From Saksenaea vasiformis B4078 (Eukaryota; Mucoromycota; Mucoromycetes; Mucorales; Saksenaeaceae), in NCBI GenBank assembly GCA_000697055.1, contig JNDT01002282.1, positions 124,001 through 188,000 on the forward strand: 64,000 nucleotides of DNA, given 5' to 3'. Shown here piece by piece: positions 11,102 to 23,043 of the stretch. Made by a program: the position numbers and the translations under genes. The notes beneath the pieces were generated by a model. That model made no database searches and was not told where the DNA came from. It saw nothing but the letters and a program-made list of their open reading frames with translations. Position 1 is the stretch's first letter, and every line of letters starts with the position of its first letter.

Positions 11102-12648
11102 ATGATCGGAGTAGCGATCCTATTACGACGATCAGCAAAGGCAGATAAATTCGTGCGGATACCAGCAGCATAGTAATCGCAGAATATACGAGTATAAAAT
11201 GGGTCGTTTAGAGAGAGTTTTTCAGACATACACTTGCACTTAGTAAAATGGAGTAAGACCTTTAAAACAAATAAAATAGCCTGACTTTCAAACCTTAATT
11301 GAGTTAGGGGCTGCATTGCTTTAGTATGAGACATCGAGGAAAAGCGCAGCGAAGACTTTGTTACTTGTTTGTGGCACCGATAATAAGCTGTTATGAAAAT
11401 ACGCGCCATGCTTCATGATCTACCTGAACTCCACGTTGTTCAAGTTCTGAAAACTCGTTAGTCAACTGTGTCCAATTCCAACATCGTGTCTTGTCATACC
11501 AACCCTAAAGGAACTCTATCACAGAAAACTCAATCTGGGAAAGTTACTGGATTTTGAATACACGTTCACGTCATCTAAATGCTACTTTGCGTTGGTACCA
11601 ACTTATGTATTAACGAACACAGACTTGATTCTTTTTTTAGCGTAAAAGTGGCTCCTCATGGACGCAAAATTTATATAGATTAGCGTAAAGATTTGTTCAA
11701 TAAACAATATGTGCAGTATATCGCATCCGTAACCGTTATTGTCCTTTCTTGATTGATCGTACAGCATTTCCAGAAATGTAATATTGCAGCTACTCCTAGA
11801 ATTAACGAGAACACTCGTTTGAGAGTCATTTCCTTCACCACAATCACGCGTTCGATTAACTTGTTAGCCATAGTCCAATCACAGTTAGTATACTATGTCG
11901 AAAAATTGGTCATGTCCAAGGATGCAGGATAATGCTGTTCATACTGCAAACAGATTTTTTAGGAGCCATACCTAATCCGACCCGCACTTTTTGGAGCTAT
12001 ACCTTGCACAAGCGCGTACACACCGAAACTACCCTAAGACTTATTGATCTCCAGGCTGGGAATTTGGTAGGGCTCCAATTTTTGGTACGGCTCCTAAGAA
12101 AAAGGTACTGCAGACTGTGGGAAATGTGCGACGGTCCTGAAGAAACAGGCCAGTATACTTAATAACCTCTAGTACTCCAATACAGCAGATGCATCTAGAA
12201 ATTACAAAAGTGATCTCTCAGTTGATAAAAGCAGAAAGAAGGGGAATATGATGGTCTGTGGTAACGTCTCCATCCGAGCATGAGAAAATAAGATTAATCT
12301 GTGGCGAAGGCTGACGCTAAGGTCCTCGCTCAATCTGATTGGCCGTAAATCAAAATGAAAGAAAAGGGAGGACTGGTAAAAGGCGAACATGCAGCAAGAC
12401 AAGGATATACAGACAAATGTTGATCTCCTGACGCTATCGCAGATATGCTATGGTTGGATGGTATCGTAGGTAATTCAATTAGCTCCGTAGTAACTAGAAT
12501 GATCAGAAAATGCTGCATTACTCGGTGATCAAGGTACTTTCGTGACAGACAGCCCATAGATATAGGTTTGGATCTTGTCTGTGCACTTGCAAGGCTTGCG
12601 GATTATAATAAAGGTGGTGGATAAACATATGCAAGGATATGAGCAATA
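11102..12648. other. Long intergenic region with one small inverted-repeat element
   Basis: About 1.5 kb with no convincing gene. A reverse 63-codon ORF (11680-11871, ATG start, one hydrophobic stretch VFSLILGVAAILHFW) is a weak candidate. A short inverted-repeat element is listed separately. A TATA-like TATAATAAAG lies near 12603, just upstream of the PPR gene. Confidence 0.45.
11955..12103. mobile_element. MITE-like element, copy 1 of a four-member family
   Basis: About 149 bp. The left end TTTTTTAGGAGCCATACC is the imperfect inverse of the right end GGTACGGCTCCTAAGAAAA. The interior (CTTGCACA, CACCGA, ACTACCCTAA) aligns with the element at 50878-50972. It is non-coding, so it would depend on a transposase elsewhere. 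Confidence 0.6.
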
Positions 12649-15084
12649 ATGCGCAGGATAAATATTCCATTAGCTCCAAGTATCGTGGCTCGTAAGAAAA
12701 AGGGAAAGCAAATGGAAATCAGATCCACGTCCAAGCGATTGAAATTCCCAGTGCACCGTCACAACGTCTTTGCATTTTCGAGTGTTTTCCCCTTTCGGAT
12801 CTTACTCATGTTACCGAGGTCATGCGTACGTTCCTTAAAGCTTGCGGTTGTTTCGTGTGATATAATCGCTGGATCGTTTACTGCACGTCAAAGTCCGTTG
12901 TTGCAATGTTCATTCAGTCGTCCACCGGCGGTCTTTATCAACAAACGACCTTGGACGAACCTTGGGAGCGCAAATGTCATGACCAGGCAGACAAATTCAT
13001 TAGCGAAACTAAAGCAAGCGATCTACCAACGCAACATTAGACAGACGCGATTCCATCTCGAACAGATAATGCTTTCTGATGCCAAAAGCGATACGTTGAC
13101 GCGCAACTTAATACGGAAATTGCTGTTGGTAGTGCGCAACGGTACCGAACAACACGATATCGAATTTATGATTCGAGTATTGAAGTACATGGAGACAAAA
13201 CTCGGCATGCTTCCGGAGCATTACGAATACCACGCGTTAATGTATGCGTATGGTGTTCAAGGCCAACCTCATCATGCGTACCAAGTTCTCGAGAGGATGA
13301 TGCAAAAGGGGATCGAACCAAATATCTACACGTACAATACCCTTCTTGGATGCTACAAGAGAGTGAACGACTTGGATGCTTCGTTAAAGCTTTTCGAGGA
13401 AATGAAGCAAAAGGGAATACAACGAGACGTCGGAACATACAATACCTTAATCCACCAACTGTCTCTCAATGGCCAGTTTGAAATGGCATGCGATCTCTAC
13501 CACAGCATGTCGGACGATGGAGTAATACCAGATACGTACACTTATTCTACACTTCTCAAAGTATGCGCAAAAGGTAAATTAATAGATCTCGGTAATGGTC
13601 TATGTCAGAAGATCAACGATCGTCATGCCGATATTGCGACGATTAACAGCATGTTACTGTTCAAAATCAATGCCTTAAACGATCTAGACGGTGTCCTTGA
13701 ATTCTACCAGTCGTTACCAAGAAGATACAAAAACGTCAAGCCGAACGTGATGACATTTAACATGCTTATTGATGCGTGCTTAAAGTTCGAAAACTATGGG
13801 AAGGCGCTTCAGATGTTTCGGGACATGCAACGAAAGGGATTGAAACCGGACATGATTACATACGGTACCCTTATAGACGCGGAGGCCAAATCAGGCAACC
13901 TCAAGAATGCTTTTTCACTATTTCTGGACATGCAGGACAAAAACATTCGGCCTACGGACCGCATTCTGAACAGCTTAGCTAATGGTGTTTCGTCTAAACA
14001 CGCGGATGCAAAACTGACTGCGGAAGTCATTCATTCAATTGAAGAGTTTGTCGCAAAGGGATTTCGTCTAGACACAAAAGCTTATAATGCGCTACTCAGC
14101 GGCCTAGCAAAATCTGGCTATTCTGCAAAAGCTCAGCATTTGTACGACACCGTTTTTCGACATTCAGGAAAAGCAGACATTGCCACTTACACCAACTTAA
14201 CCTTGGCCTACATTAATGATCACCGTCTCGACGACGCTATGGATATTTATTACACACTCCGCGATCATCATCTTTCTCGAAAAAATTCTACTACTACCTC
14301 TCCCATCCGACTGGACGCGACTTTTTATACCATTCTTATATCTGCCCTTACCGGATTTAAGCAAGATAATCATAAGAAAGGATACGCAGCCGACAACGAG
14401 CTGATGAGTGAAGAATCATCTCCATCGATGCTGGCGTCTCTTACGTTGTTCAATGATATGCGACAACTCCAGATACAGCCTACCGCACATACGTATACAT
14501 CTATCTTAAACGCGTGCGGACAGTATAGAGATAGTTATGTTTTGGAACAAGTTCATAACCATATCAAGATGGATCTTTACTTCGACCCAGACATAGCTGT
14601 GTACAACGCGTTGATGGATGCTTACAACCGTGTGGGGGATGGAGAAACCGTACTTCGGATATGGGATACCCTTGTGCTGAACCCTTCACCGGCGACAGCG
14701 TTTGATTCTGCGACTATATCAATTGTTTTGGACAGCTGCGGATACAACGGCTATAGTTATAGAGCACGGGCAATCTGGAAGATGCTACGGCAATTGAACG
14801 TGCAACTGAACACAAACAATTACAATTCGTATATCGAGTGCCTTTGTCGTGGCGACGGACGAGAAGGTTGGGAGGAAGCGCGGCGAGTAGCGTACGAAGA
14901 AATGATATGGCCTGGAAAGGCCTCTACTCTTGGAGGAAGTCGCGACGCAAGACATCCAGTTCTGGATGAGAAAACTGTAAATACTCTCATTAGCTTTGCA
15001 CGACTGAAAAAGTTTGCAAGCACCGAAATAGCTGACATGGAAACGTGGAAATCCGAGCTGTTTGCATGGACGCGTGTACAATAA
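12649..15084 (+). CDS. Large pentatricopeptide repeat (PPR) protein, probably mitochondrial
   Basis: Single exon, 811 aa from the ATG at 12649. A start at 12808 (MLPRSCVRSLKLAVV) gives about 758 aa with a more typical Arg-rich mitochondrial presequence and may be the true one. From about residue 190 it has successive 35-residue PPR motifs, several near consensus: GIEPNIYTYNTLLGCYKR, GIQRDVGTYNTLIHQL, GVIPDTYTYSTLLKV, GLKPDMITYGTLIDA. I count at least eleven. PPR proteins bind organellar RNA one base per repeat and act in its maturation, stability or translation. It has an AATAAA just after the stop. A reverse-strand shadow frame should be ignored. Confidence 0.88.
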   Translation: MRRINIPLAPSIVARKKKGKQMEIRSTSKRLKFPVHRHNVFAFSSVFPFRILLMLPRSCVRSLKLAVVSCDIIAGSFTARQSPLLQCSFSRPPAVFINKRPWTNLGSANVMTRQTNSLAKLKQAIYQRNIRQTRFHLEQIMLSDAKSDTLTRNLIRKLLLVVRNGTEQHDIEFMIRVLKYMETKLGMLPEHYEYHALMYAYGVQGQPHHAYQVLERMMQKGIEPNIYTYNTLLGCYKRVNDLDASLKLFEEMKQKGIQRDVGTYNTLIHQLSLNGQFEMACDLYHSMSDDGVIPDTYTYSTLLKVCAKGKLIDLGNGLCQKINDRHADIATINSMLLFKINALNDLDGVLEFYQSLPRRYKNVKPNVMTFNMLIDACLKFENYGKALQMFRDMQRKGLKPDMITYGTLIDAEAKSGNLKNAFSLFLDMQDKNIRPTDRILNSLANGVSSKHADAKLTAEVIHSIEEFVAKGFRLDTKAYNALLSGLAKSGYSAKAQHLYDTVFRHSGKADIATYTNLTLAYINDHRLDDAMDIYYTLRDHHLSRKNSTTTSPIRLDATFYTILISALTGFKQDNHKKGYAADNELMSEESSPSMLASLTLFNDMRQLQIQPTAHTYTSILNACGQYRDSYVLEQVHNHIKMDLYFDPDIAVYNALMDAYNRVGDGETVLRIWDTLVLNPSPATAFDSATISIVLDSCGYNGYSYRARAIWKMLRQLNVQLNTNNYNSYIECLCRGDGREGWEEARRVAYEEMIWPGKASTLGGSRDARHPVLDEKTVNTLISFARLKKFASTEIADMETWKSELFAWTRVQ

Positions 15085-15489
15085 ACTTTAAATAAAATAC
15101 ATAAACAATGCCGTTCTTGTTCTATTCGTCTTTCCTAGGACAGCCGATGAAGAATTGAGGTCCTGTCGAATACAATGGGGTTTGAAACACGAGAAATAAT
15201 ATAAACAAACCAAGGCGAATTGGCCAGAAGAACTTAAAACCTGCTTACAGGATTTATTTCAGCCGTTTCTAATCAGGAGAATAGCATGAGGGAAGCCAGA
15301 TCTATCCACTGAAAGAAAAAAATCATAAAAGTGTGCATAAAAAAAAGAATTGTTGGGACGAGCAGTGGATACCGCTGTACATTGACCTTATCGTTGACAT
15401 TAGCGATGTGGCATATGGTTACTGCGAAATGGAGGTCCGTTACTTCGAAGTCCCCGGAGGTTCATCCATCCTGTATTCAAACAGATTCT
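15085..15489. other. Intergenic region between convergent units
   Basis: About 400 bp: the 3' end of the PPR gene (AATAAAATACATAAACAA just after the stop) followed by unannotated sequence up to the Crinkler relic. No gene was seen. Confidence 0.5.
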
Positions 15490-18009
15490 TCAAAGTGCGG
15501 ACATTCTCCGCATACCGACCGATATCTTCTTGAAAAATTCGCCCATATTTGAAGAGTCAATATAGACCATTATGTCTTCGATACCCGTATTTAGATCCCT
15601 TATGACATAGGTAGCCTGCCGAATTCCCAATGTCTCGGGAAACCCGATATGAATACGGAGCATGCCTTTAATACCGTCCGGGACAACCGAAGCCACAAAT
15701 TCCTCATGGATCTCTTTCAGTGACACGTTCGAGTTGATGCCGCCGCTTTCTAAGAAACTGTAGCGAATGTCACTCCGTGTTTCAGTGTCCCTGTGCTTAT
15801 TATCCGACACGGCTTCAGTATATAAACTAATCGAAATAGAACCAGCATAATGATCGTTGAAGAATCATGCCCCGTCTTGGCGTAGACCATGCTCTTCAAC
15901 CATCATCTTATTTGGAGGACGATCCTTAAGGAACCCGAGATCCGCCTTGATGCCGTCCGCTTTGTATCCAAGTCCCTTTGCCGTATTGATCTCTTCAATT
16001 TGAAGCTTAAGTTCGTTGCACCACATGGGCAATCTGAGGCCTTTGAGAAAAGGAAGATCAGCAATATCAAAGCCATTGAAGTATTGTAAAGAGCGCCGAA
16101 CAAGTGGCCCCAGCACATGCACTTTAGTTGTCGGTCTCGTAATGACGCTACGACATGTCTCTTCAAACAGACGAAGATATTCTGAAAAGACAGGATCCAC
16201 GTTCCGCTGCTTTAGTACGTCTTCCGCTACCTCTGCCACCAACGGTTCGTGTATGATCGCAGTAACTCCGTCAATATCCTTCCGCAGACCGCACAAGAGT
16301 TCAAGTATGAAGTCGTGCTTGCTCTTTCCGTCGTATACTTTGTCATACCCCAATCTGTGGACTAGGACCATCGGGTAGAGCAATTCTTCTGGAAGGTAAC
16401 AATCTCTGTTTATATAAAGGAAGCTGTCTAGATCGCTTGCTATAGCGGATGTTGAACGTTCAATTGCTGAATCAAATGCCTCGTCCAATATGGCTTGTTT
16501 TGTTTTCCAGATAGGATGAGGGCAGTTAATAAGTTGCTCGACTATGCCAACCGAAAAACCCGCCCGCCCCGTGAGCTTAAGCCGCTTTTTAGGTGGCAGA
16601 GTGCAATCAGATATATCGATGATTTCCGATAACATGTCTTGCTGGTTTTGTTCAATCATAGCAGGGAAGCGAGTAATTCGTATGAAATTTGTCGGATTAG
16701 AAGCGGCAGTGCGCGCACGGTCTGCATCCCTGAGGGATAGCGATGTTTGAAGAACTATCAACGTTGCGCGTAGTCTGCACGGGGTTGTACATAGAGGTGT
16801 GAGAAATCCGCGTTGATATTTTCCCAAAATCCGATGTTTGTGATCGAAGATTTGCCGAGATTCTGCAAACACAGATGGTAAGATGAATTCGTTTATCAAG
16901 GAATTATCTTCTGCAGCTTGGGCGTCATCTAAGGCAATCGCCAAGCCTCGTCCTTCTAAATAATGGTCAACCAGGCTATTTTGCACATGCCTGAGCATTG
17001 TACGGATCGATGTGGCGTCGTACATACCCAGCCTATTAACCAGTCTTTCAATTGTCTGAATTCCCCCCATTGAACTGTTCACGAAGGAATTGCTCCGGAG
17101 TGAGCTGAGGGTCCTTTTCGAAAAGGATCCATAGCAGTAGCACTCTTGCTAGAAATTCGAGTTTAATGCGCTTCCTCGCTAGCTGTTTCATGTTCGCATC
17201 TCTATCCATCACCTCCAAGAGCAACCTTGCGGGTGGAAGATCGTAGTACATTTGAGTAATATCTCTCTCAAGCTCTGAAAAGTTCCGGTCAAAAGATTTC
17301 GGACTGTTAGAATTACACCTGAAATATACAACGAAGTGCTTTCTTGCCAGATCGATCACCGTTGCTGTCTTCCCTACACCTGATGGTCCAACCATGGCAA
17401 CCACGCTGCTCTCGACGATGTCACGCAATGTCATACCATTCTCCGATTTTGGCTCGTCGTTCAGTACATTTTCAAGCATTGGTAGACATAAATCATCTGC
17501 TGTTTCCCATATGGCAAACTTCTTTTGTAGAAACGGCCCAGTACTTTTCTTTGGTGCTCTTCAACAGTTCTCGAATCCACATCAACCGTTTGGTGAGTTT
17601 GGCTTACTATTTGGATGATACACTGCAGTTTAGCCTCACTAAGTTCTTGCTGATCCATATTTTTTGGGAGATTGGACAGAGACCGATGAATCAAGACGTG
17701 GACTTCATACTTTGGCTGGCCTTCCAAAAATATGTTCGAGATTTTGCGTGTCGGGTCTAGCCATCCCTTGGGCTCTGAATAGCTGAGCTCAAAAGCGCCG
17801 TCTTCGTTGACTCAGTTGTGTGGGATCGCGATCCTGACATACCAGAGTGTGAGCCTATCCTCATCAACGTCTTTAAAATAGTTTGGCCTTGCGATCTTGA
17901 TTAAATCTTTAAGGTGGCCAACCGTGGCGGACTGTGCAATATCGACAGAAAATACTTTCGACAGTGGTTCTCCGTCAAAAAGATAAAACAATTTAAACGG
18001 AGTGTCCAT
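15490..18009 (-). pseudogene. Decayed Crinkler (CRN)-family effector-like gene with P-loop NTPase
   Basis: Crinklers are modular proteins first known as oomycete effectors and abundant in Mucoromycota: a ubiquitin-like header, an NTPase core and a variable C-terminal domain. The header begins at the ATG at 18007-18009 (FDGEPLSKVFSVDI, VGHLKDLIK, LTLWYVRIAIP). A Walker A GPSGVGKTATVIDLARK lies near 17345-17395. The C-terminal region includes VHVLGPLVRRSLQYFNG, and a last segment (15490-15810) carries DIRYSFLESGG and GIEDIMVYIDSSNM, as seen at CRN C-termini. Breaks: an in-frame TGA at about 17812-17814 between header and core; a frame change within about 17510-17565; a one-base frame change at the six-C run at 17063-17068; and an in-frame stop at about 15865-15867. 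Recognisable sequence continues across every break, so this is recent decay, unless some breaks are sequencing errors. Confidence 0.82.
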
Positions 18010-18659
18010 GGAAGAGGAATAAACAAGTACGAAAGAAAAACATCGTCAAAATGTTGCGTAACAATGGGCTGAATAATGCATTTTGCAGGTCCGAAACTCT
18101 ATTTCGAGGCTTAGGAGATTAAAAAAAATCGTCATCATGACCCTGTATAATGCACTGTTGGTCCTTTTTGTTAGGATATAGGTACGGTTATATACGTTAA
18201 GGAATTAGTTGCATCTGTTACCCTTAAGCTAACTGAGTGTGTAGCATAATAGCAAGGATCTATGCCGTACCTGAGCTCGTTGCGTCCTTTCATGAAGCTG
18301 TTATACTATGTAGCAGAAACAACAGAAAATAACGTCTACATTGTGATTTTTCGTTATTCAGCTGGATATCGGAGATCCTTGATGAGTATATCAAAATGGA
18401 CAGTCTGAGACGTCTTGTTAAAGGCGCTTTTATATAGCACTCATTTTTTTCTATATTGCGATATATGATCGTCTGCAGTGGAAGTTCGAGTAATGGATCC
18501 GAATGAAAATACAGATCATCACATATTGCAGTAATTTTTTCTACGACAAACAATAGGGTCTTATGTCTTAGCACACCCTGCTTGAAAAAATTTTGTTCTT
18601 CATTCTTACAACGAGCAAAAATAATAAATGAATCGCTTAATCCAGGCCTGACGGTCTGA
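18010..18659. other. Intergenic sequence upstream of the Crinkler relic
   Basis: About 650 bp. A reverse ORF at 18290-18673 has no recognisable family and adjoins the Tc1 relic; it may be more of that relic or chance. No convincing gene. Confidence 0.4.
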
Positions 18660-19093
18660 TCTGTCCACTTCATTCACTGAATCATCGATTTGATCTGCGA
18701 GTCGACTTTTACCTTTGACCAAAAGTCGTCCGTGTTATTTAGAAATGGGGATTATGGAGGTAAGTAAAGGCACTTATAGCTTCTTCTCTCAGTCAGCTCA
18801 CGAACAGCCGCTGATATACGTATCGGAGTGTTGGCGATCACAATATAGCCGTATTTTCCATCATGTTTATGGGGCATGCCCATTACATTAGGTACATAAG
18901 GCGGGAACTGTTCTGTTCGCGTACCAATCCGATCATCAGCTGTCTTTCTCTCTGCAGCCTGAGACTTTCGCAAAATCATATCACCCCAGCTTCAGATCTG
19001 GCATCTAATATAGTAACAATAACTCCCTTTCCGGTTGCCACAATGTCTTCCGCTAGTGTGCCTTTCAAAGAACGACCAAAATTTCTTTGAGTA
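18660..19093 (-). mobile_element. Relic of a Tc1/mariner-type transposase (DDE_3)
   Basis: Read on the minus strand, disrupted frames show the C-terminal signature of Tc1/mariner transposases in order: GRSLKGTLAED, KGVIVTILDA, VRELTERRSYKCLYLPP, then after an in-frame stop SPFLNNTDDFWSKVK. The family consensus is YLPPYSPxLNPIExFWSxxK, so the catalytic Pro-Ile-Glu stretch has decayed to Asn-Thr-Asp. Frameshifts and stops throughout show a dead copy. No flanking inverted repeats were found. Confidence 0.68.
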
Positions 19094-19331
19094 AACAAGT
19101 TGATACCAACTTCATGGATAAATACATAGCTCTTTGCAAAGTCCAAATATTGTATCTTTTCTCACTCTTTCAACTTTCCCCTTTCTGAAAAGCTACCGCA
19201 CAGTCATCCATTTTGGGAAAAGCAGGAGGGCAAAAAAACGCTTGAATCAGCACCGCAAAATTTCATAGTCACGAACCGGTCCTTGTAAGCTTGTTTTTCC
19301 AGGGTTTTGTGCATTCCTTCAAAGACAAAAC

Positions 19332-19610
19332 ATGAAGTTGAAGCAATTGAAGGTCAGGCCGAAAAAGATTCTTGAGGCAAGCCCTTGTATCGTGGAAATG
19401 GGTTCCCTGTTTGAATGCTGGGCTACAGCTGGTGTGGACGACAAGCGATGTATTGCGGCTTCCAAGGCATTATCGGATTGCATGACGAAACCGGTAAATT
19501 TTATTGACTACTGATCCGGAATTGAAGCTTAACCATGCCTTTAGGTTGCGAAAAACAAGAGCAAAAATACCATCAACTACCATTTGGCACGCTTGAGCAA
19601 GCACCTGTAA
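19332..19610 (+). CDS. MRP10: Mitochondrial small ribosomal subunit protein mS37 (Mrp10), twin CX9C
   Basis: Two exons: 19332-19493 and 19545-19610, with an in-phase 51-bp intron (GTAAAT..TTTAG), giving 75 aa. The N-terminus LKVRPKK is typical of Mrp10. Two CX9C motifs follow: C-IVEMGSLFE-C and C-IAASKALSD-C. These are oxidised by Mia40 in the intermembrane space. The second exon encodes NTINYHLARLSKHL, matching the conserved Mrp10 tail. Length is near that of family members. Confidence 0.88.
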
Positions 19611-20440
19611 CGAATGCGACTTTCAACACTTGTACCATATTTCGTCCACCATGCCGATACACTATAGAAAGTTTCACCATGCCAGTGTGCGCTGGTGTGT
19701 GCACACTTAATAAACAGCAAGACAGGAAAATATCGCGTTTAGTTTGGAATACTGCAAGAGGGAAATAGCAGTTTCGTTGAACATGGCGAAAAACAAGGAA
19801 GAGGGAGACGAATGGGAGACGAGTTCACGAGAAAATAGCTTTTTCTTCTTATTACACTGCAATTTATCAACCGAGAAAGTAGAAAACGGGAGGAGTGGGG
19901 TTAATTGCGGTATCTCGTAACAGATGAAATTACATGAAGTGGGTTTGGAAGGGACTTGTTGAGCACGCTCCCATTTTTTCAACGAGTAGCTGTAGAGGTG
20001 GATGATCGTTATCCTTTTCTTCTGGACATCCCATCCATATTAGACCGAAAAATGAGAACTTTTTTTTTTACGACTGAGAGATCGCCTATCGTTAATGCGT
20101 GTTCCTTGTGGATTGCCTATAGCGACTTTTTCTATAGGGTCATTTACTAGACTTTAAGATGCACCCTTAAAAGACTATACGAACTTTATGAAAAATATGT
20201 GCAATGAGAAATTTAAGGACAACAACAGTAGCTTCGACGATTATTTTGCAGATAGTGTCAACATGAAATTCCTCAGCATGGCCAGACAAACGCCTAGCAT
20301 TCGAAGAGAACGTGTAAAAATCGAACGCATAGATACTGAGAGGGTCTCTAATAAATATGCTATTGCTTCATTTAATACTGAGTGTGTGTGTGCGTGTGTG
20401 ACAACGTTTACGTACTCTGAGTGTGGGCATAAAGTACCAA
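19611..20440. other. Intergenic sequence
   Basis: No recognisable gene. It leads into the repeat element that begins at about 20441; a (GT)n-like stretch lies at about 20383-20400. Confidence 0.45.
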
Positions 20441-21133
20441 CACGGCCAAGACGGTTCGGGAGAGCGGCCATGCAGCCTAAACGGCATACAAAAAAATGAG
20501 TGATCCTGGATATGGAATAAAAATTTGACATCCGTACCGGGGATGTTTGTACCAACCGAGCCAAAGGAAAAAAAAGAAAGAAAGAAAAAGAAGTGCTCGC
20601 TCTAAATATGCATCACTTTCCGTTATCTGAGACATCCTTTTTGTGTGAGATAAAAGGAACCTATCTTCAACACACTTTTTGCATGAGACGACGGAATCCT
20701 GTTTCTCACACACCACTCTTATGAGTCAAAAGAACCCGATCACTGATTCATCCTTTGCATGAATGACAGGACCTTATCACCGACACGCCTTTTGCCTGAG
20801 ATAAAAAAAAAAAAGGGCCGTACCTTTCACACACCCTTTGCATAAATAAAAAAATCCGATCACTGATTCATCCTTTGCATGTGACGATGGTACCCTATCA
20901 CCGACACGCCTTTTGTGTGAGATAAAGAACACCGTACTTTTCACACACTCTTTGCATGAAATAAAAAGATCTGATCACTGATACGCCTACCTTCAACACG
21001 TCATTGCACGAGACAATGAAACCCTGTCTCTGACGCATGTTTTGCGTTAGATAATGGAAAGCTATCCGTGACACAAACACAACATGGAAGAGTATGATAC
21101 GCAAATCATAACATCGGATGAACGTAAAAATAC
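20441..21133. repeat. Interspersed repeat element with internal tandem array (long copy)
   Basis: The left end (about 20441-20490) has GCCAAGACGGTTCGGGAGAG then CATGCAGCCTAAACGGCATA. From about 20610 to 21070 there is an imperfect tandem array of roughly 40-45-bp units built on CACACxCxTTTGCATGAxATxA and ATCACTGATTCATCCTTTGC. The right end (about 21098-21133) has GATACGCAAATC and GGATGAACGTAAAAA. The same left and right ends flank a short array at 63295-63535; a left end alone is at 26899-26945. No coding capacity; family unknown. Confidence 0.65.
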
Positions 21134-21542
21134 GTACTTCAAAGCGCAGAGTTTATCTGGAAGTAACGCCGAATTATTTCAAATAGACGCAAAGTCATGG
21201 GAAAAATCCAGTAGTTACTTCTGCATTTACTCTCCGAGGCTCCACTGTTATTTCGCTGATCAAACAACATTTTCAGATCGTTGTGGAGTCGATAAGACAG
21301 TCCACTGGACCCACTCCACCATCGATATCCGACTTGATGCAACGTAGATACAGATCCCACACGCAATGTGTCCGGATTGCGGAAAGGACCGTTCGGCCGA
21401 TCTGAGCTTCAGCACGTGGATATAAAGCATTGCGTTGTGTCACAAGCAACGGACGAGAAGATCGATTACACGTGACGGCCAAAGCCACTTTCATTGTCGG
21501 CGTCTTTCATGCAACCATCTTTGTTTCACTTCCCCTTCCGTC

Positions 21543-22467
21543 ATGCTACCGCGCTTACCAGCATTTGGGGCAAGAGCTTGCCATGGTTTGCAGCATTATC
21601 GTAGCCTCATGCATCGCAGAGAGTTGCAGACGTCCGTTGCGCACTGTCGAAACAATGGCCCACCCCTGCAAACGCCATTTGCCGCGACGCAGCGCTTGAC
21701 TAACCCAGGTTCCCGCAAAGACCCTCGTCCCGACGAATACGAGCTGCGCGTTGGATATGGTTAGTCGAAAGCGATATATAAATGAAGAAGAGAAAACGTT
21801 CAACTGAAAGCTGATTCCTTTTTCTTTTTCCTTGCGAAAAAAAAAAGCCATTGCGATTCTGCAGGACGACTTACCCCGGTTCTTCAGTCATGGGTTGGCA
21901 GAACATGCCATTTATTCCGACAAAATTGTTTTATCTGATCCTCACTATACACGTCTATCTGTTCGTGGACGAACAGCCTATCTTGGCATTGCGCAAATGC
22001 TTCGATGGAGTCTTGGGCTGTATTTTGACGATATCTTGTTTGAAATTGTGCGAATGCGCGTGTTGCCTGAGCGGGCAGACGTCGAGGAGGAGGAGGAGGA
22101 GGAGGATGGGCCGCACATGTGGATGATGAAAACTCCGTATTCTCCTCTGAGAGATGTATATGCTAGGAAAGGTGTGGTCAGACATTTAGAGATTCGGTGG
22201 CGACTGGAGGGAACATGTCGTCCCTCTCTAATATGGGGTCGTCTACTGGGTCTTCAATCGGCTCGGCCCGTACGACATGTGGAAGGTGTGTTTCTGTATA
22301 CGTTTGACACGCAAGGCTATATAGGTGAACATCGTATCCAACGCATTGTACCTCCGCCCAGTCGCCGGGTTTTGCTTCTGCATTCGTTTGGAGGCCGGTT
22401 ACGGGCTTACTGGGAAGCGTTGAAACAGCGAAGAGAACCTGAACCGATCCCTGGCATGGGTATCTAG
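21543..22467 (+). CDS. DUF2358-like protein, probably mitochondrial
   Basis: Two exons: 21543-21759 and 21848-22467, joined by an 88-bp phase-1 intron (GTTAGT..AAAAAG), giving 278 aa. The N-terminus (MLPRLPAFGARACHGLQHYR, then Arg-rich sequence) looks like a mitochondrial presequence. The core (AILQDDLPRFFSHGLAEHAIYS, LEIRWRLEGTCR, YTFDTQGYIGEHRIQRIVPP) fits the DUF2358 family, an SnoaL/NTF2-like fold of unknown function. A Glu-rich insertion (seven or more Glu) lies near residue 155. The ATG was chosen because it starts the presequence; the join restores the family's conserved start of domain. Confidence 0.72.
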
Positions 22468-23043
22468 CAACCTTTCCTTTCTTCTTCTACTTCTTATAGA
22501 TTATATCCTCTCTATTCCGGGGCTGCTACCATTGAAATTGTCCTGTAAATCATACAGCATTTCTTCTCAATTCGAAAATACCGGATTTTGAATTAAACAT
22601 TTCGCGTCAGCTTAACATTATATTACGTTGAGGCCAAATGAATCTTGCGCTAACGATTAGTCAAGCTGGTATACAGATGCAGTCTGTAGATACATTTTTG
22701 TTTTCGCTACGTCTCGCCTGTGACAACATCTTTGCAAGCGAAAGGCAGATCATTTGACAGTTCGCAAACACGTTGTCATGTTCTTCGCCTCCCCGTTATA
22801 GGATATCTTGGGTCGTTCTTTGCAAAGATACGCTTAAACCGCAACAAACATATGTTACCTGCTGAAAACCTGATAGATAACACGCAGAGGATTACGTTAC
22901 AACGTCTTTCAAAATGGTAGATATTGGCAACAGCACGAATTTTGACAACAGGGTCTGGCTTACAAGGATTCCACTACTCTGTATATAAGTATGCGGCAAA
23001 TCGCTAAATCGTCTGTAACGATACCAAACGCCGCGTATTCTCG
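22468..23043 (+). promoter_or_regulatory. Intergenic region with TATA box for the small secreted protein gene
   Basis: About 575 bp without a clear gene. TATATAAG at 22982-22989 lies 55 bp before the ATG at 23044, good spacing for a core promoter. Confidence 0.5.
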
